Source of the DNA: Plebeiibacterium marinum
Lineage (GTDB): Bacteria; Bacteroidota; Bacteroidia; Bacteroidales; Marinilabiliaceae
Direction: 5' to 3'
Assembly: GCF_026013615.1 (NCBI RefSeq)
Contig: NZ_JAPDPI010000001.1
Location: 235,893 to 299,892 of the forward strand
DNA: 64,000 nt
The notes below the pieces were generated by a model, which worked only from the letters and a program-made list of their open reading frames with translations, made no database searches and was not told where the DNA came from. The position numbers and the translations under genes are program-made. How positions within the stretch are numbered: the first letter of the stretch is position 1; each line of letters starts with the position of its first letter. Positions 18,164 through 27,250 of the stretch are shown one piece after another.

Positions 18164-19297
18164 CTATTCCTCTGCCATCAACTCCAAAGCTTTCCTTGTT
18201 GAAATCCTGACATCATTGTGATAGGCCACTACATAACCGTTTGCACCCGATTCCGACAAAGCTTGCTTTGCCTTATCGATATCTGCAAACTTTCCGAAAC
18301 TATATCGGAACCATCCCTCTCCTTCATGTTTAATAATTTCATGTGAACCTCCATACAAAGAAGCTATCTTTTCTTTGGGAACAGGATTTTTGTCGGCTAA
18401 AAACTGGACAGTAAAATATGTAGAAAAATTCTCTTCTGCTGGTTCCTCAATTGGTTCTTCTTCCAACATCTCTTCAACAGGGCTTGATATTTCTACTGGA
18501 GTTGCAGTTTCCATTCCGGCAACCTCAGGTGTTTCAACTATGGGTGCTTCATTTAAAGTATCTTTTTCTGCAAGATAAAGGGTATCCTTAATTTCCGGGA
18601 TCACACTCAAAGTATCCAGAGAAACAAAAGCTATTGAATCCTGTACAACATCAGGTATGCTATCTACCACCAACTCAGCCACAACAGGCACCGGCAGAAC
18701 CTGAGCAACAGTATCTGTTGGTTGCTGAACCGTATCAACTGCTACTGCCACTTCTTCAACCTCTTCAACTACCCGGACACCTTCCAATATACCAACTAAT
18801 TTTTCGATGGCCTTACCTTCCTCTTCATTGGCTTTATACAAATACTCTACTCCTTTATCCACATTGCTCTGTCCGTTTGATTTGCGACGCCATTTTCTTC
18901 CTATCTTATACAAATCCCTGGCTACCTCCCCCTTCGAAACCGCTCCTTCATTCAAGCCGCCACTTTTAATCTCTCTTTTTACAACACCTTCGTAAGTTTT
19001 ATACTTTTTACCATATCCGTCTTTATAGTACGAAGATGACTTGATAATAATTTTATTGGCCTTGGTCTCCAATTTCTGGATTTTGCGTACACGTACCGAA
19101 CCATCATTTTTAAGGTTTTCCACTTGTGTAGTATACTTATCCGCCTTAGACACAACGGCATCTGCCTTTTTTAATTTCTTGTCGGAATTTGCAATCTTTT
19201 TAAAGTCGACTTCATTAAGTGCTTCTTGCGAAATAACGTTTTGTACAATACAAATAGCAATACAGGTTAGGATAGTTTTTAACAGCTTACTGTACAT
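18164..19297 (-). CDS. SPOR-domain periplasmic protein, copy A
   Basis: 377 residues: signal peptide ending V-I-S-Q, a Lys-rich helical region about 28-170, a long low-complexity Val/Glu/Pro/Thr linker about 175-290, then the SPOR domain about 298-370 (Y-F-T-V-Q-F-L-A-D-K-N-P, W-F-R-Y-S-F-G-K-F, G-A-N-G-Y-V-V-A-Y). The ending matches copy B closely while the N-terminal halves have diverged. It heads the duplicated module. A palindrome lies 123 bp upstream. Confidence 0.8.
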   Translation of the reverse strand: MYSKLLKTILTCIAICIVQNVISQEALNEVDFKKIANSDKKLKKADAVVSKADKYTTQVENLKNDGSVRVRKIQKLETKANKIIIKSSSYYKDGYGKKYKTYEGVVKREIKSGGLNEGAVSKGEVARDLYKIGRKWRRKSNGQSNVDKGVEYLYKANEEEGKAIEKLVGILEGVRVVEEVEEVAVAVDTVQQPTDTVAQVLPVPVVAELVVDSIPDVVQDSIAFVSLDTLSVIPEIKDTLYLAEKDTLNEAPIVETPEVAGMETATPVEISSPVEEMLEEEPIEEPAEENFSTYFTVQFLADKNPVPKEKIASLYGGSHEIIKHEGEGWFRYSFGKFADIDKAKQALSESGANGYVVAYHNDVRISTRKALELMAEE

Positions 19298-19419
19298 GTT
19301 GTGTGTTTTTAATTAATTATCACGGCTTGTTTATTTAACCTTTTACTATAATTATGTTACAAGGTTTCAATTTTGTTTTTATCAGAACAAATAAGCTTGT
19401 GCATCGAATACAAACTTTT

Positions 19420-19436
19420 GTTCTTATAATAAGAAC
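19420..19436. promoter_or_regulatory. Perfect palindrome upstream of the SPOR module, operator candidate
   Basis: Arms GTTCTTAT and ATAAGAAC around one central A. It lies in the 250-bp gap between the minus-strand SPOR/DUF6588 module and the plus-strand M3 peptidase locus, where a dimeric regulator could act on either. No recognised regulator family. The rest of the gap shows nothing else I can name. Confidence 0.4.
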
Positions 19437-19548
19437 ACTCAGCCCTGATTCTCACTTATTACATTTTTAAAAACTCCAACATTCGTCGAAAAAATCAAGA
19501 GAATAAAGCTACACTACTACCCTCTGGAACAAAAATTATTTTACACGG

Positions 19549-19656
19549 ATGAAACGAATCCTCACTTTTAGTTGTTTATTTTGTATGATCATTATATTTA
19601 ATTGTAAAAAAACGAAACAACAATATGAACAACAATCCATTATTATCGGAATTTAA
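19549..19656 (+). other. Short ORF encoding a lipoprotein signal peptide, out of frame with the M3 peptidase
   Basis: Read from the ATG at 19549, 35 codons give a basic start, a hydrophobic core and F-N-C-K-K at residues 17-21, a signal-peptidase-II-like sequence. The ORF then runs 32 bp into the M3 gene in another frame. Seven A's at 19606-19612 follow the Cys codon. Omitting one A would join Cys-Lys-Lys directly to the peptidase frame without a stop. It is either the true N-terminus separated by a one-base indel (mutation or sequencing error), a phase-variable switch, or a chance ORF. Confidence 0.5.
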
Positions 19657-21667
19657 AACACCTCACCAAACACCTCCCTTTAACAAAATTGCTGTGAGCG
19701 ACTATATGCCGGCTTTCGAAATTGCGCTTAAACAGGCAAAAGAGGATATTGCTCAAATAATCAATAGCATTGAAGAACCAACTTTTGACAACACAATTGT
19801 GGCTTTGGAGAATGCAGGCGAAAAGCTTTCCATCATTTCTTCAATATTTTTCAACATCAACCATGCTGAAACAAACAAAGAAATCCAGGCTATTGCCAGA
19901 GATATTTCTCCAATGCTTACTGAGTATTCAAATGACATCTGGTTAAGCGAGACCTTATTTGAAAAAGTAAAAACTATTTTTCAAATAAGAGATGAGCTTG
20001 GCTTAAACGAAGAACAAAGCAAATTACTGGATGATACTTACAAGGCTTTTTCCCGTAAAGGAGCCTTACTTTCCGGCGAAAAAAAGGATCGATATCGTGA
20101 AATATCAACGAAACTCTCAAAGTTGACATTGCAATTTGGGGAAAATGTTCTAGCCGAAACCAATGCTTTCAAACTTCATATAACCAAGGAAGAAGATGTG
20201 GCAGGATTGCCTGAGGCCATAAAATCAGCTGCTAAGCAATTAGCCAAATCCGAAGAAAAAGAAGGGTGGATATTTACACTTCAATACCCAAGCTATGTTC
20301 CTTTTATGAAATATGCCGATAGCAGAGAACTGCGCAAAAAAATGTACATGGCATACTCCACCAGGGCAAATCACGGCAATGAATATGACAACAAGGATAT
20401 TATTAAGTCCATAGTAAACCTGCGACTGGAAAAAGCTCAGTTATTGGGATACGAAAACCATGCACAGTATGTTTTAGAAGAAAGGATGGCAAAATCTCCG
20501 GAAAAAGTAAATTCTTTTTTAAACGAACTCCTGAATGCTTCACTGCCTTTTGCTAAAGACGAAGTGATTGAGATTGAAAAATATGCAAAAACGAATGGTT
20601 TAAACGACACACTTCAGCGTTGGGATTTTTCTTATTATTCAGAAAAAGTGAAAGCAGAAAAATTTGATTTCACAGAAGAGATGACTAAACCATACTTTCA
20701 ATTAGAAAAGGTTGAAGAAGGGATTTTCGATCTGGCAACTTCATTATTTGGCATCTCTTTTAAAGAAAACAAAAACATCCCCGTTTACCATGAGGAAGTA
20801 AAAGCTTTTGAGGTGTATGATGACACCAAGCAATACCTTGCAGTTCTTTATGTAGACTTTTTCCCTCGCGAAGGAAAACAGGGAGGCGCATGGATGACAA
20901 ATTATGGCGAGCAATTCATTACCTCTGAAGGCCACAATATCAGACCGTTTGTTTCTCTTGTTTGTAATTTCAGTCGACCAACAGAAGATACTCCTTCTCT
21001 TTTAACTTATAATGAAGTAACTACTTTCCTTCATGAGTTCGGACATGGCTTGCACGGGATGCTCAGTCAAACAACCTACAAAAGCTTAAGTGGTACTAAT
21101 GTATACCGCGACTTTGTTGAACTCCCCTCACAGATTATGGAAAACTGGGCCATGGAAAAAGAGTGGTTGAAAAAAGTAGGAAAACACTATAAAACCGGAG
21201 AAACCATCCCTGACGAACTGGTTGATAAAATCCTTTCCTCAGCTAATTTTCAGAGTGGTTATTTAAGTGTTCGCCAACTATCTTTTGGGATGAACGACAT
21301 GGCATGGCATTCATTAAACGAAAAATTTGAAGGTTCTGTTGCCCATTTTGAAGATACAGCAATGGCTGCCACTGAATTATTCCCTTCGGTTGAAGGAACA
21401 TGCTTCAGCTCAGCCTTCTCCCATATTTTTGCTGGTGGATATGCAGCAGGATATTATGGGTACAAATGGGCAGAAGTACTGGATGCTGATGCCTTTAGTG
21501 TTTTTAAACAAAACGGCATTTTTGACAAGGCCACCGCAACATCATTTAAAGATAACATCCTATGTAAAGGGGGCACAAAACACCCTATGGATTTATACGT
21601 GGCTTTTAGAGGCCAGGAGCCTACCAACGAAGCCCTGCTTAAAAGAAGCGGACTTATTAGAAAATAA
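19625..21667 (+). CDS. dcp: M3 family metallopeptidase (peptidyl-dipeptidase Dcp-like)
   Basis: 680 residues, full length for M3A. The zinc motif H-E-F-G-H is at 470-474, inside F-L-H-E-F-G-H-G-L-H-G, with the third-ligand helix E-L-P-S-Q-I-M-E-N-W near 500. The protein begins N-P-L-L-S-E-F near residue 4, the point where Bacteroidota relatives usually start after a lipoprotein signal. As read it has no signal peptide and would be cytoplasmic. With the upstream frame it would be a lipoprotein. It removes dipeptides from peptide C-termini (Dcp type) or cleaves oligopeptides. Confidence 0.92.
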   Translation: MNNNPLLSEFKTPHQTPPFNKIAVSDYMPAFEIALKQAKEDIAQIINSIEEPTFDNTIVALENAGEKLSIISSIFFNINHAETNKEIQAIARDISPMLTEYSNDIWLSETLFEKVKTIFQIRDELGLNEEQSKLLDDTYKAFSRKGALLSGEKKDRYREISTKLSKLTLQFGENVLAETNAFKLHITKEEDVAGLPEAIKSAAKQLAKSEEKEGWIFTLQYPSYVPFMKYADSRELRKKMYMAYSTRANHGNEYDNKDIIKSIVNLRLEKAQLLGYENHAQYVLEERMAKSPEKVNSFLNELLNASLPFAKDEVIEIEKYAKTNGLNDTLQRWDFSYYSEKVKAEKFDFTEEMTKPYFQLEKVEEGIFDLATSLFGISFKENKNIPVYHEEVKAFEVYDDTKQYLAVLYVDFFPREGKQGGAWMTNYGEQFITSEGHNIRPFVSLVCNFSRPTEDTPSLLTYNEVTTFLHEFGHGLHGMLSQTTYKSLSGTNVYRDFVELPSQIMENWAMEKEWLKKVGKHYKTGETIPDELVDKILSSANFQSGYLSVRQLSFGMNDMAWHSLNEKFEGSVAHFEDTAMAATELFPSVEGTCFSSAFSHIFAGGYAAGYYGYKWAEVLDADAFSVFKQNGIFDKATATSFKDNILCKGGTKHPMDLYVAFRGQEPTNEALLKRSGLIRK

Positions 21668-21716
21668 AGATTGGCTTTTTTTGAGACTACAGCCACTATT
21701 TATTGAACAACATATA

Positions 21717-21752
21717 AAAAGGAGTGCTTCTTTTATTTGAAACACTCCTTTT
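21717..21752. terminator. Bidirectional terminator between M3 peptidase and sugar-binding protein
   Basis: 10-bp stem AAAAGGAGTG (21717-21726) with CACTCCTTTT (21743-21752), and a further 3-bp pairing inside the loop. It serves the two convergent genes. Confidence 0.8.
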
Positions 21753-21799
21753 AATTAAGCTACCAACAACCAAGTAACTAGCAACCATTAACTAATATC

Positions 21800-22813
21800 C
21801 TAATACAACTCGTCTCTTTTATATACACCTCCGTCAATCAATACCTTATCAATATTATCTTTTGTAATGGCAATCGAGTTTACCCTATGGGTAGGCACTT
21901 CTTTGACACCATTAAATTCCGTGCTGTTTACAAAATCTTTCAAGCTCTTACCTTTTGCCATTTCAAGTGCAATTTCAGCTGCTTTTTCTGCAGTTATCTT
22001 CAAAGGGTGATATACCGTAACACATTGATTTCCTGCAATAACATTTTTACATCCACTAATTTCAGCATCCTGCCCTGTAACAGCCACTTTACCTTGAAGG
22101 TCGTATTTTTTTAAAACATCTATTACCGCATCCGACATACCATCAAACCCTGAAATAACAGCATCAATATCAGTTCCGTATAACGAAATAACCTTTTGCA
22201 TTTCAAATCCTGCAATATCCGAACTCCAATGTTCAATAAAGGTTTCATACACCACATTAACCTTACCACTTTCTTTATATGGTTTTAAATACTTTGTTAT
22301 GGCATTTTGTAAATCCAATCCGTTTTTGTCGAACTTATCTCCTCCAAAAATAACAAAATTACCGCCTTGCTTTTCTGCCATCACAGCATCCACCATGATT
22401 TTTCCAATCAAATCATTACTACTGGCAACAAAAAAGTCAACCTCGCAATTGGAGATCATTCTATTATAAGTCATGATGGGAATATCATTTTCATTTGCAT
22501 TCCTTACAATAGAAGCAGCGGTATTTACATTTACAGGAATAATTACAATAGCATCCACTCCCTGCTCAATTAATTCTTGCGCCTGTTCCTTTTGTATGGA
22601 TTCATCCTTGTCGGCACCCTTTATAATCACCTCTGCACCATACTTTTCTGCGTATGCTTTAAAAAACTGACTCTCTTTTTTAAACCGGACAATTGTTTCT
22701 GAGGGGTATAAAAAAGCTATCTTTTTTGTATCAGATCCCCCCGAACAGCCTACAGATAATATTATTGCAAAAACAAAAAGCATTTGCAAAATCCAATGTA
22801 TATGTCTATTCAT
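21800..22813 (-). CDS. XylF/RbsB-type periplasmic sugar-binding lipoprotein
   Basis: 337 residues. The lipobox is S-V-G-C (Cys about 23). It then has the type I periplasmic-binding fold: I-A-F-L-Y-P-S near 32, G-V-D-A-I-V-I-I-P-V near 84, I-M-T-Y-N-R-M near 111, V-T-G-Q-D-A-E near 245. The T-G-Q-D-A-E and N-Q-x-x-T-V-Y-H-P patterns favour the D-xylose-binding subgroup. No ABC permease or ATPase gene is nearby. The next gene, divergently transcribed, is a chemoreceptor, so a sensory role is possible. Ligand identity is uncertain. Confidence 0.85.
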   Translation of the reverse strand: MNRHIHWILQMLFVFAIILSVGCSGGSDTKKIAFLYPSETIVRFKKESQFFKAYAEKYGAEVIIKGADKDESIQKEQAQELIEQGVDAIVIIPVNVNTAASIVRNANENDIPIMTYNRMISNCEVDFFVASSNDLIGKIMVDAVMAEKQGGNFVIFGGDKFDKNGLDLQNAITKYLKPYKESGKVNVVYETFIEHWSSDIAGFEMQKVISLYGTDIDAVISGFDGMSDAVIDVLKKYDLQGKVAVTGQDAEISGCKNVIAGNQCVTVYHPLKITAEKAAEIALEMAKGKSLKDFVNSTEFNGVKEVPTHRVNSIAITKDNIDKVLIDGGVYKRDELY

Positions 22814-22918
22814 GATTCTTTATTTTTTTATAATAAGACAAATCTAACAATTCTTAATGAAGTAATCTCATTTCTGAATTATTTACACTCATTCTATATT
22901 TTATATTTATTTTAACTA

Positions 22919-22952
22919 TTTGCAACATAGTTAAACAAAAAACGTATACTTG
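22919..22952 (+). promoter_or_regulatory. Candidate promoter for the chemoreceptor gene
   Basis: TTTG (22919-22922), 22-bp spacer, TATACTTG (22945-22952), 65 bp before the start codon. The same TATACTTG box precedes the CotH gene. Confidence 0.35.
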
Positions 22953-23017
22953 TACTTTATCTAAAATAGCCCTAACAGGGTTTTAAGCGCATTATTGAAA
23001 TTATAATTGAAAGCACC

Positions 23018-24937
23018 ATGAAATGGAGTGACCTTAAAATCAGGAATAAGGTTGGCTTTGGATTTGGAATTGTGATCCTGCTATCCGTTGTTTCCAGCCT
23101 TGTATTTCTTTTCAACCTGTTAAAAGTTGAATACGAAATCAACCAACTTTCAAACAGATACATCCCATCTGTCAGCGAATCTTCCAAGATGGATCATTAC
23201 TGGGAAGGAGCCAATGGCTTAATGACAGCCGTAGATCTTTCAGGGGACACATATTACAACGAAAGAGCTGAAAAACAAATAGAAAGCTACAGCCTGGCTC
23301 TTGAAAAACTTATTTCATTAGGAGATTCATCAAGCAGCAAACTAGCCTCTAGAGGAATTGACTTATACTATGTACAAGATCTGACCAATGATTTTAAGGA
23401 TAAACGAAACGATTTTATCCAAGCCGAAAACTTTTGTCAGAATAAGTACAATGAAATAACAGGGCTTTTTGAGCTAATAAACCAAAAAAGCAACCAAAAC
23501 AAGGGTTCTCTGGCCATACAACAGGTTGCTGCACAGGCAAACTTTATGTTTGCAAACTTATCAAACAATGTTATAACCAAAAACAGTATTGATATTGTCA
23601 ACATAATTGACAACAACAAGTCTTTCTTCAGCGGAAGGTATCCTTATGCGCTTAAAAACACCATAGAAGAGCTGGAATCTGCTCTAACTGAATTCATACC
23701 GCTGTATAAAAAGGCTCGTTTAGCGGAATTAAAGAGATATGAAATTGGCAGGCAACTAATGTGGGAAGTCAGAAAATCTTCTGAGCTGGGGCTTGACTAC
23801 CTTATGGAGATGGGCGACAGAAGTGCCAGCATTGTTGCCCAGGAAAAAAGGCTCATTATTATTGCCATCATAGTATTGATCATACTTGGCGGAGTCCTTA
23901 TTTACTTTTTGGCCACCTCCATTAGCCGTCCCATTGAAGATGGTATTGAGCTGGCAGAAAGAGTAGCCAAAGGAGATTTGAGTACCAAGTTTGCCATTAA
24001 CAGAAAAGATGAGATTGGAAGGTTAGCTGCAGCCTTAGATGCCATGGTTTCTAATATTAAAACAGTTATCAATGAAATCAAATTAGGGGCTGACCAAATT
24101 GAAAAAGCCAGCGACAAGCTCAACAAAGAATCGCTTGAGCTAAGCGAAGGTGCCAGCGAACAAGCCTCGGCAGCAGAAGAAGTTTCTTCTTCGATGGAAG
24201 AAATGTATGCCAACATACAGCAAAACACCGAAAATTCAAAGGAAACTGAAAAAATTGCCACTAAGGCAGCTGAGGGCATAAAGACGAGCAACGCAAGCTC
24301 TGAACTTGCCCAACAATATCTTGAAAACATTACAGAAAAAATTTCAATCATTGGAGACATCGCTTTCCAGACAAATATATTAGCACTAAATGCTGCTGTT
24401 GAAGCAGCCCGGGCAGGTGCTGAAGGAAGAGGTTTTGCAGTAGTTGCTGCAGAAGTAAGAAAATTAGCAGAAAGAAGTCAGCAGGCTGCAACTGAAATTA
24501 ACAATGCTTCAAAAAATACGATTTCAAGTTCCAGTGAAGCATCCAGAAATTTAATTGAAATTACTCCAGAGATTGAAAAAACGGCAAACCTGGTACAGGA
24601 TATTACAGCCGCATCAGCAGAGCAGGTAGCAGGGGTTGAGCAAATAAACAATGCACTTCAGCAATTAAATCAAATCACTCAACGAAATGCTGTTAATTCA
24701 GAACAAATAAATTCAGCATCTAAAGAACTTGAGGCATTATCAAACATGCTAAATAACTCAATTTCTTTATTTACGTTAGGTGATGAATTCTCTGAAAATA
24801 AAACAAAAGGTAACCACAAAACAAAAAATACGGTTACCACAGCAAGAAATAAAGTAACCACCAAGAGTACAACTCAAAACAGGCAAACAGTAATTGATCT
24901 GGACTTAAAAAATGATGATGGTTACGAAAAGTTTTAA
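23018..24937 (+). CDS. Methyl-accepting chemotaxis protein
   Basis: 639 residues. TM1 is about 12-32, then a periplasmic four-helix-type sensor about 33-275, TM2 about 278-298, a HAMP domain about 299-350 (S-R-P-I-E-D-G, D-E-I-G-R-L), and a long methyl-accepting coiled coil with the signalling hairpin [18 protein letters not shown] starting near 449. The receptor controls CheA. No che genes are in the window. Divergent from a sugar-binding lipoprotein that could be its ligand-loaded partner (inference). The C-terminal 40 residues are Lys/Thr-rich. Confidence 0.95.
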   Translation: MKWSDLKIRNKVGFGFGIVILLSVVSSLVFLFNLLKVEYEINQLSNRYIPSVSESSKMDHYWEGANGLMTAVDLSGDTYYNERAEKQIESYSLALEKLISLGDSSSSKLASRGIDLYYVQDLTNDFKDKRNDFIQAENFCQNKYNEITGLFELINQKSNQNKGSLAIQQVAAQANFMFANLSNNVITKNSIDIVNIIDNNKSFFSGRYPYALKNTIEELESALTEFIPLYKKARLAELKRYEIGRQLMWEVRKSSELGLDYLMEMGDRSASIVAQEKRLIIIAIIVLIILGGVLIYFLATSISRPIEDGIELAERVAKGDLSTKFAINRKDEIGRLAAALDAMVSNIKTVINEIKLGADQIEKASDKLNKESLELSEGASEQASAAEEVSSSMEEMYANIQQNTENSKETEKIATKAAEGIKTSNASSELAQQYLENITEKISIIGDIAFQTNILALNAAVEAARAGAEGRGFAVVAAEVRKLAERSQQAATEINNASKNTISSSSEASRNLIEITPEIEKTANLVQDITAASAEQVAGVEQINNALQQLNQITQRNAVNSEQINSASKELEALSNMLNNSISLFTLGDEFSENKTKGNHKTKNTVTTARNKVTTKSTTQNRQTVIDLDLKNDDGYEKF

Positions 24938-24940
24938 AAC

Positions 24941-24971
24941 AAAAAAGGGAAGATTAAATCTTCCCTTTTTT
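24941..24971. terminator. Bidirectional terminator
   Basis: Perfect 14-bp stem (24941-24954 with 24958-24971), 3-nt loop, A run on one side and T run on the other. Separates the convergent chemoreceptor and HD-domain genes. Confidence 0.9.
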
Positions 24972-24975
24972 ATTT

Positions 24976-27108
24976 TTATTTCTTTCCTTTTTTGATTTTA
25001 GGATAGGCCACCCTGGCATGGTAAATATTTTTTAACTTAGCCTTAAACACTTCTTTCACCTCCTTTATTTCTCTAAAGGTTATTGGTGCATTAAAAAACT
25101 GCTCTTCTTTAATTTGTCCGTTAATAATATTTTCAACCAACTTATCAATAGCTTCATCAGAATACTCCTTTAAACTCCGGGATGCAGCTTCAATTGAATC
25201 AGCCATCATCAGGATTGCGGTTTCTTTTGTAAAAGGAGAAGGTCCCGGGTAAGTAAAATTCTCTTCGATTGGTTTTTTATCGGGATATTTATTTATATAG
25301 GAATTATAAAAATACTTAGCTTTAGTAGTACCCTGATGTGTAGCAATAAAATCAATGATTTTTTCAGGTAGATTATACTTCCTGGCTATCTTTATTCCTT
25401 CTTCAATATGATTAATCACAAGCTTAGCACTTTCTTCATAATCCATATCGTTATGGGGATTCACCCCGGAAATCTGGTTTTCGGTAAAATATAAAGGCGT
25501 GGCAGTCTTCCCTATGTCGTGATACATGGCTCCCGCCCTGACCAACAATGGGTTTGCATCTATTTTATAAGCCGCTTCCTGGGCTATATTACCAACCTGT
25601 ATCGAATGCTGAAAAGTACCGGGTGCATTTTCGGCCAGATTACGTAACAGCGGGTGGTTAGTATCGGAAAGCTCTACCAATGTAACATCCGACAAGAAAC
25701 CAAATAACTTCTCAAATATGTATATCAACGGATAAACTATAAAAATCAAAAAGGCATTGATGGTGAACAGGAGAAAATACTCATAATTAATACTCTCAAA
25801 ACCGCCTTCCTGCAACAGGGTTAACCCAGTATAAAACAATGAGTAAGTAATAAAAATAAATATGGCAGAACGTACAATCTGCGACCTTCTCACCATTTTA
25901 TACAAACTAAATATGGCTGTGATTCCTGCAGGAATTTGCAAAAAGATAAACTCAAAGCTGTTATGGCTAAAAAATGATGCAAGGATAATAGCGGTTACAT
26001 GAATAAAATATCCCAAACGGGCATCCATAAAGGTTCTTACAATCAGTGGCAAAATGGTAAAAGGAATGACCCACATTGGAATATCAGGAATACGATAAGA
26101 TAAGTATGCCAATGCTATAACGGTACATAAAATCAGCAACAAAAACGTAACGTATTTCAAATTACTATATACATCATGCCTAAAAAAGTACAAAAACAGA
26201 TAAAGCCCTGTTAAAAACAAGAAACTGATCAACAAGTGGCCCACAAATACAATATTATATTCAGAGAGCGTACCCACCCTGGCTTCATATTCTTTTTTAT
26301 AGGAATCCAATTTCTTTAATGCCTGCTCATCAATAATTTCTCCTTTATCAATAATTTTTTGCCCGGCCAAAACAATCCCCTTAGTCAACGCCATGTTTTT
26401 CAAAAGATTGCTTTTCTCCGACTCGGATCGTCCTCCATCCATGGAAACATTTGCCACAAGAAACCGCTCCACCTGTAACTCAGAAACAAATCCTTCCACA
26501 CTTTCAAAATCATTTGTCACCAAGGCCAAAGACTTTGCCAATTCACGCGTAAAGAACTGGTAGGCGGATCTTAACGAATAAAACTCAGACGACAAATATG
26601 GTTCTGCCAGATTGTTTCTTACTAACATCAATTCCAGCTGGTCACTTCGTTCCATGTATTCATCAGGAAGTGAAATAACCCCCTTATCTGAAATATGCCT
26701 AAAAAGACTATCAGCAACATTTTTTATATATTCATCTGTTGATGTATTTTGATAACGCCTCCGTAAAAACTTGTATTTTGACTTATACTCAGTCAACCGT
26801 TTTGTATATTCAAGTAAAAATCCTTCATTTACTTTAGAGTAAGCGGTACTATCCTGAACAAAATAGGGCCTGAAATTTTTTAATATACTATCCCGTTCTA
26901 CATTTAACTCTATATCTGTTTTGTATATCCTGAAATTAAAAGGCGCAATTAAAACCTCATACCTCCAGGGCTCCCCCTTTTTAAATTCATATTGAAACTT
27001 TCCCTCGCGGGGCATCAGGTTTGCAATTAAAAAAACTGCAGCTAAAAACAACAATATCCGATATGTAGTCTGGGAATACCTTTTTAATTTATACAGAAAG
27101 TTCTTCAT
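24976..27108 (-). CDS. 7TM-HD family phosphohydrolase (PgpH-like)
   Basis: 710 residues. TM near 15-33, a large extracytoplasmic 7TMR-HDED region about 40-270, seven membrane helices about 275-470, then a cytoplasmic HD domain with the H-D pair at 530-531 (M-Y-H-D-I-G-K-T). The layout matches PgpH, which degrades cyclic di-AMP in Listeria. In this phylum the activity is inferred. It starts with M-K-N-F-L-Y at 27108 and stands alone between two well-marked ends. Confidence 0.92.
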   Translation of the reverse strand: MKNFLYKLKRYSQTTYRILLFLAAVFLIANLMPREGKFQYEFKKGEPWRYEVLIAPFNFRIYKTDIELNVERDSILKNFRPYFVQDSTAYSKVNEGFLLEYTKRLTEYKSKYKFLRRRYQNTSTDEYIKNVADSLFRHISDKGVISLPDEYMERSDQLELMLVRNNLAEPYLSSEFYSLRSAYQFFTRELAKSLALVTNDFESVEGFVSELQVERFLVANVSMDGGRSESEKSNLLKNMALTKGIVLAGQKIIDKGEIIDEQALKKLDSYKKEYEARVGTLSEYNIVFVGHLLISFLFLTGLYLFLYFFRHDVYSNLKYVTFLLLILCTVIALAYLSYRIPDIPMWVIPFTILPLIVRTFMDARLGYFIHVTAIILASFFSHNSFEFIFLQIPAGITAIFSLYKMVRRSQIVRSAIFIFITYSLFYTGLTLLQEGGFESINYEYFLLFTINAFLIFIVYPLIYIFEKLFGFLSDVTLVELSDTNHPLLRNLAENAPGTFQHSIQVGNIAQEAAYKIDANPLLVRAGAMYHDIGKTATPLYFTENQISGVNPHNDMDYEESAKLVINHIEEGIKIARKYNLPEKIIDFIATHQGTTKAKYFYNSYINKYPDKKPIEENFTYPGPSPFTKETAILMMADSIEAASRSLKEYSDEAIDKLVENIINGQIKEEQFFNAPITFREIKEVKEVFKAKLKNIYHARVAYPKIKKGKK

Positions 27109-27231
27109 AGGAGAAAAATTATTTTAACAAAGATGGTCAAAAAAACATAAATTCAGACTCAACCGGCCTGTTCAAAATGATAAAAAATAGGAGCCTATCC
27201 TCATATTTATACATATTTAGTTATCTTCGCA

Positions 27232-27239
27232 CCACTAAT
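27232..27239 (+). promoter_or_regulatory. Candidate -7 box for the NlpC/P60-NUDIX pair
   Basis: TATCTTCG, one base off TAnnTTTG, ends 11 bp before the start codon, so the leader would be very short. Confidence 0.3.
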
Positions 27240-27250
27240 TTTAATAATAT

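Noticed and set aside
18634..18995. Pro/Gln/Leu-rich plus-strand frames inside the SPOR copy A gene
   Set aside because: They are antisense to its low-complexity linker, which explains the odd composition.
21327..21740. 137-codon frame overlapping the end of the M3 peptidase
   Set aside because: It overlaps conserved M3 sequence in another frame and its tail runs through the terminator hairpin.
23902..24360. 152-codon frame antisense to the chemoreceptor
   Set aside because: Repetitive Ser/Ala/Leu composition mirrors the coiled coil on the other strand; no independent signals.
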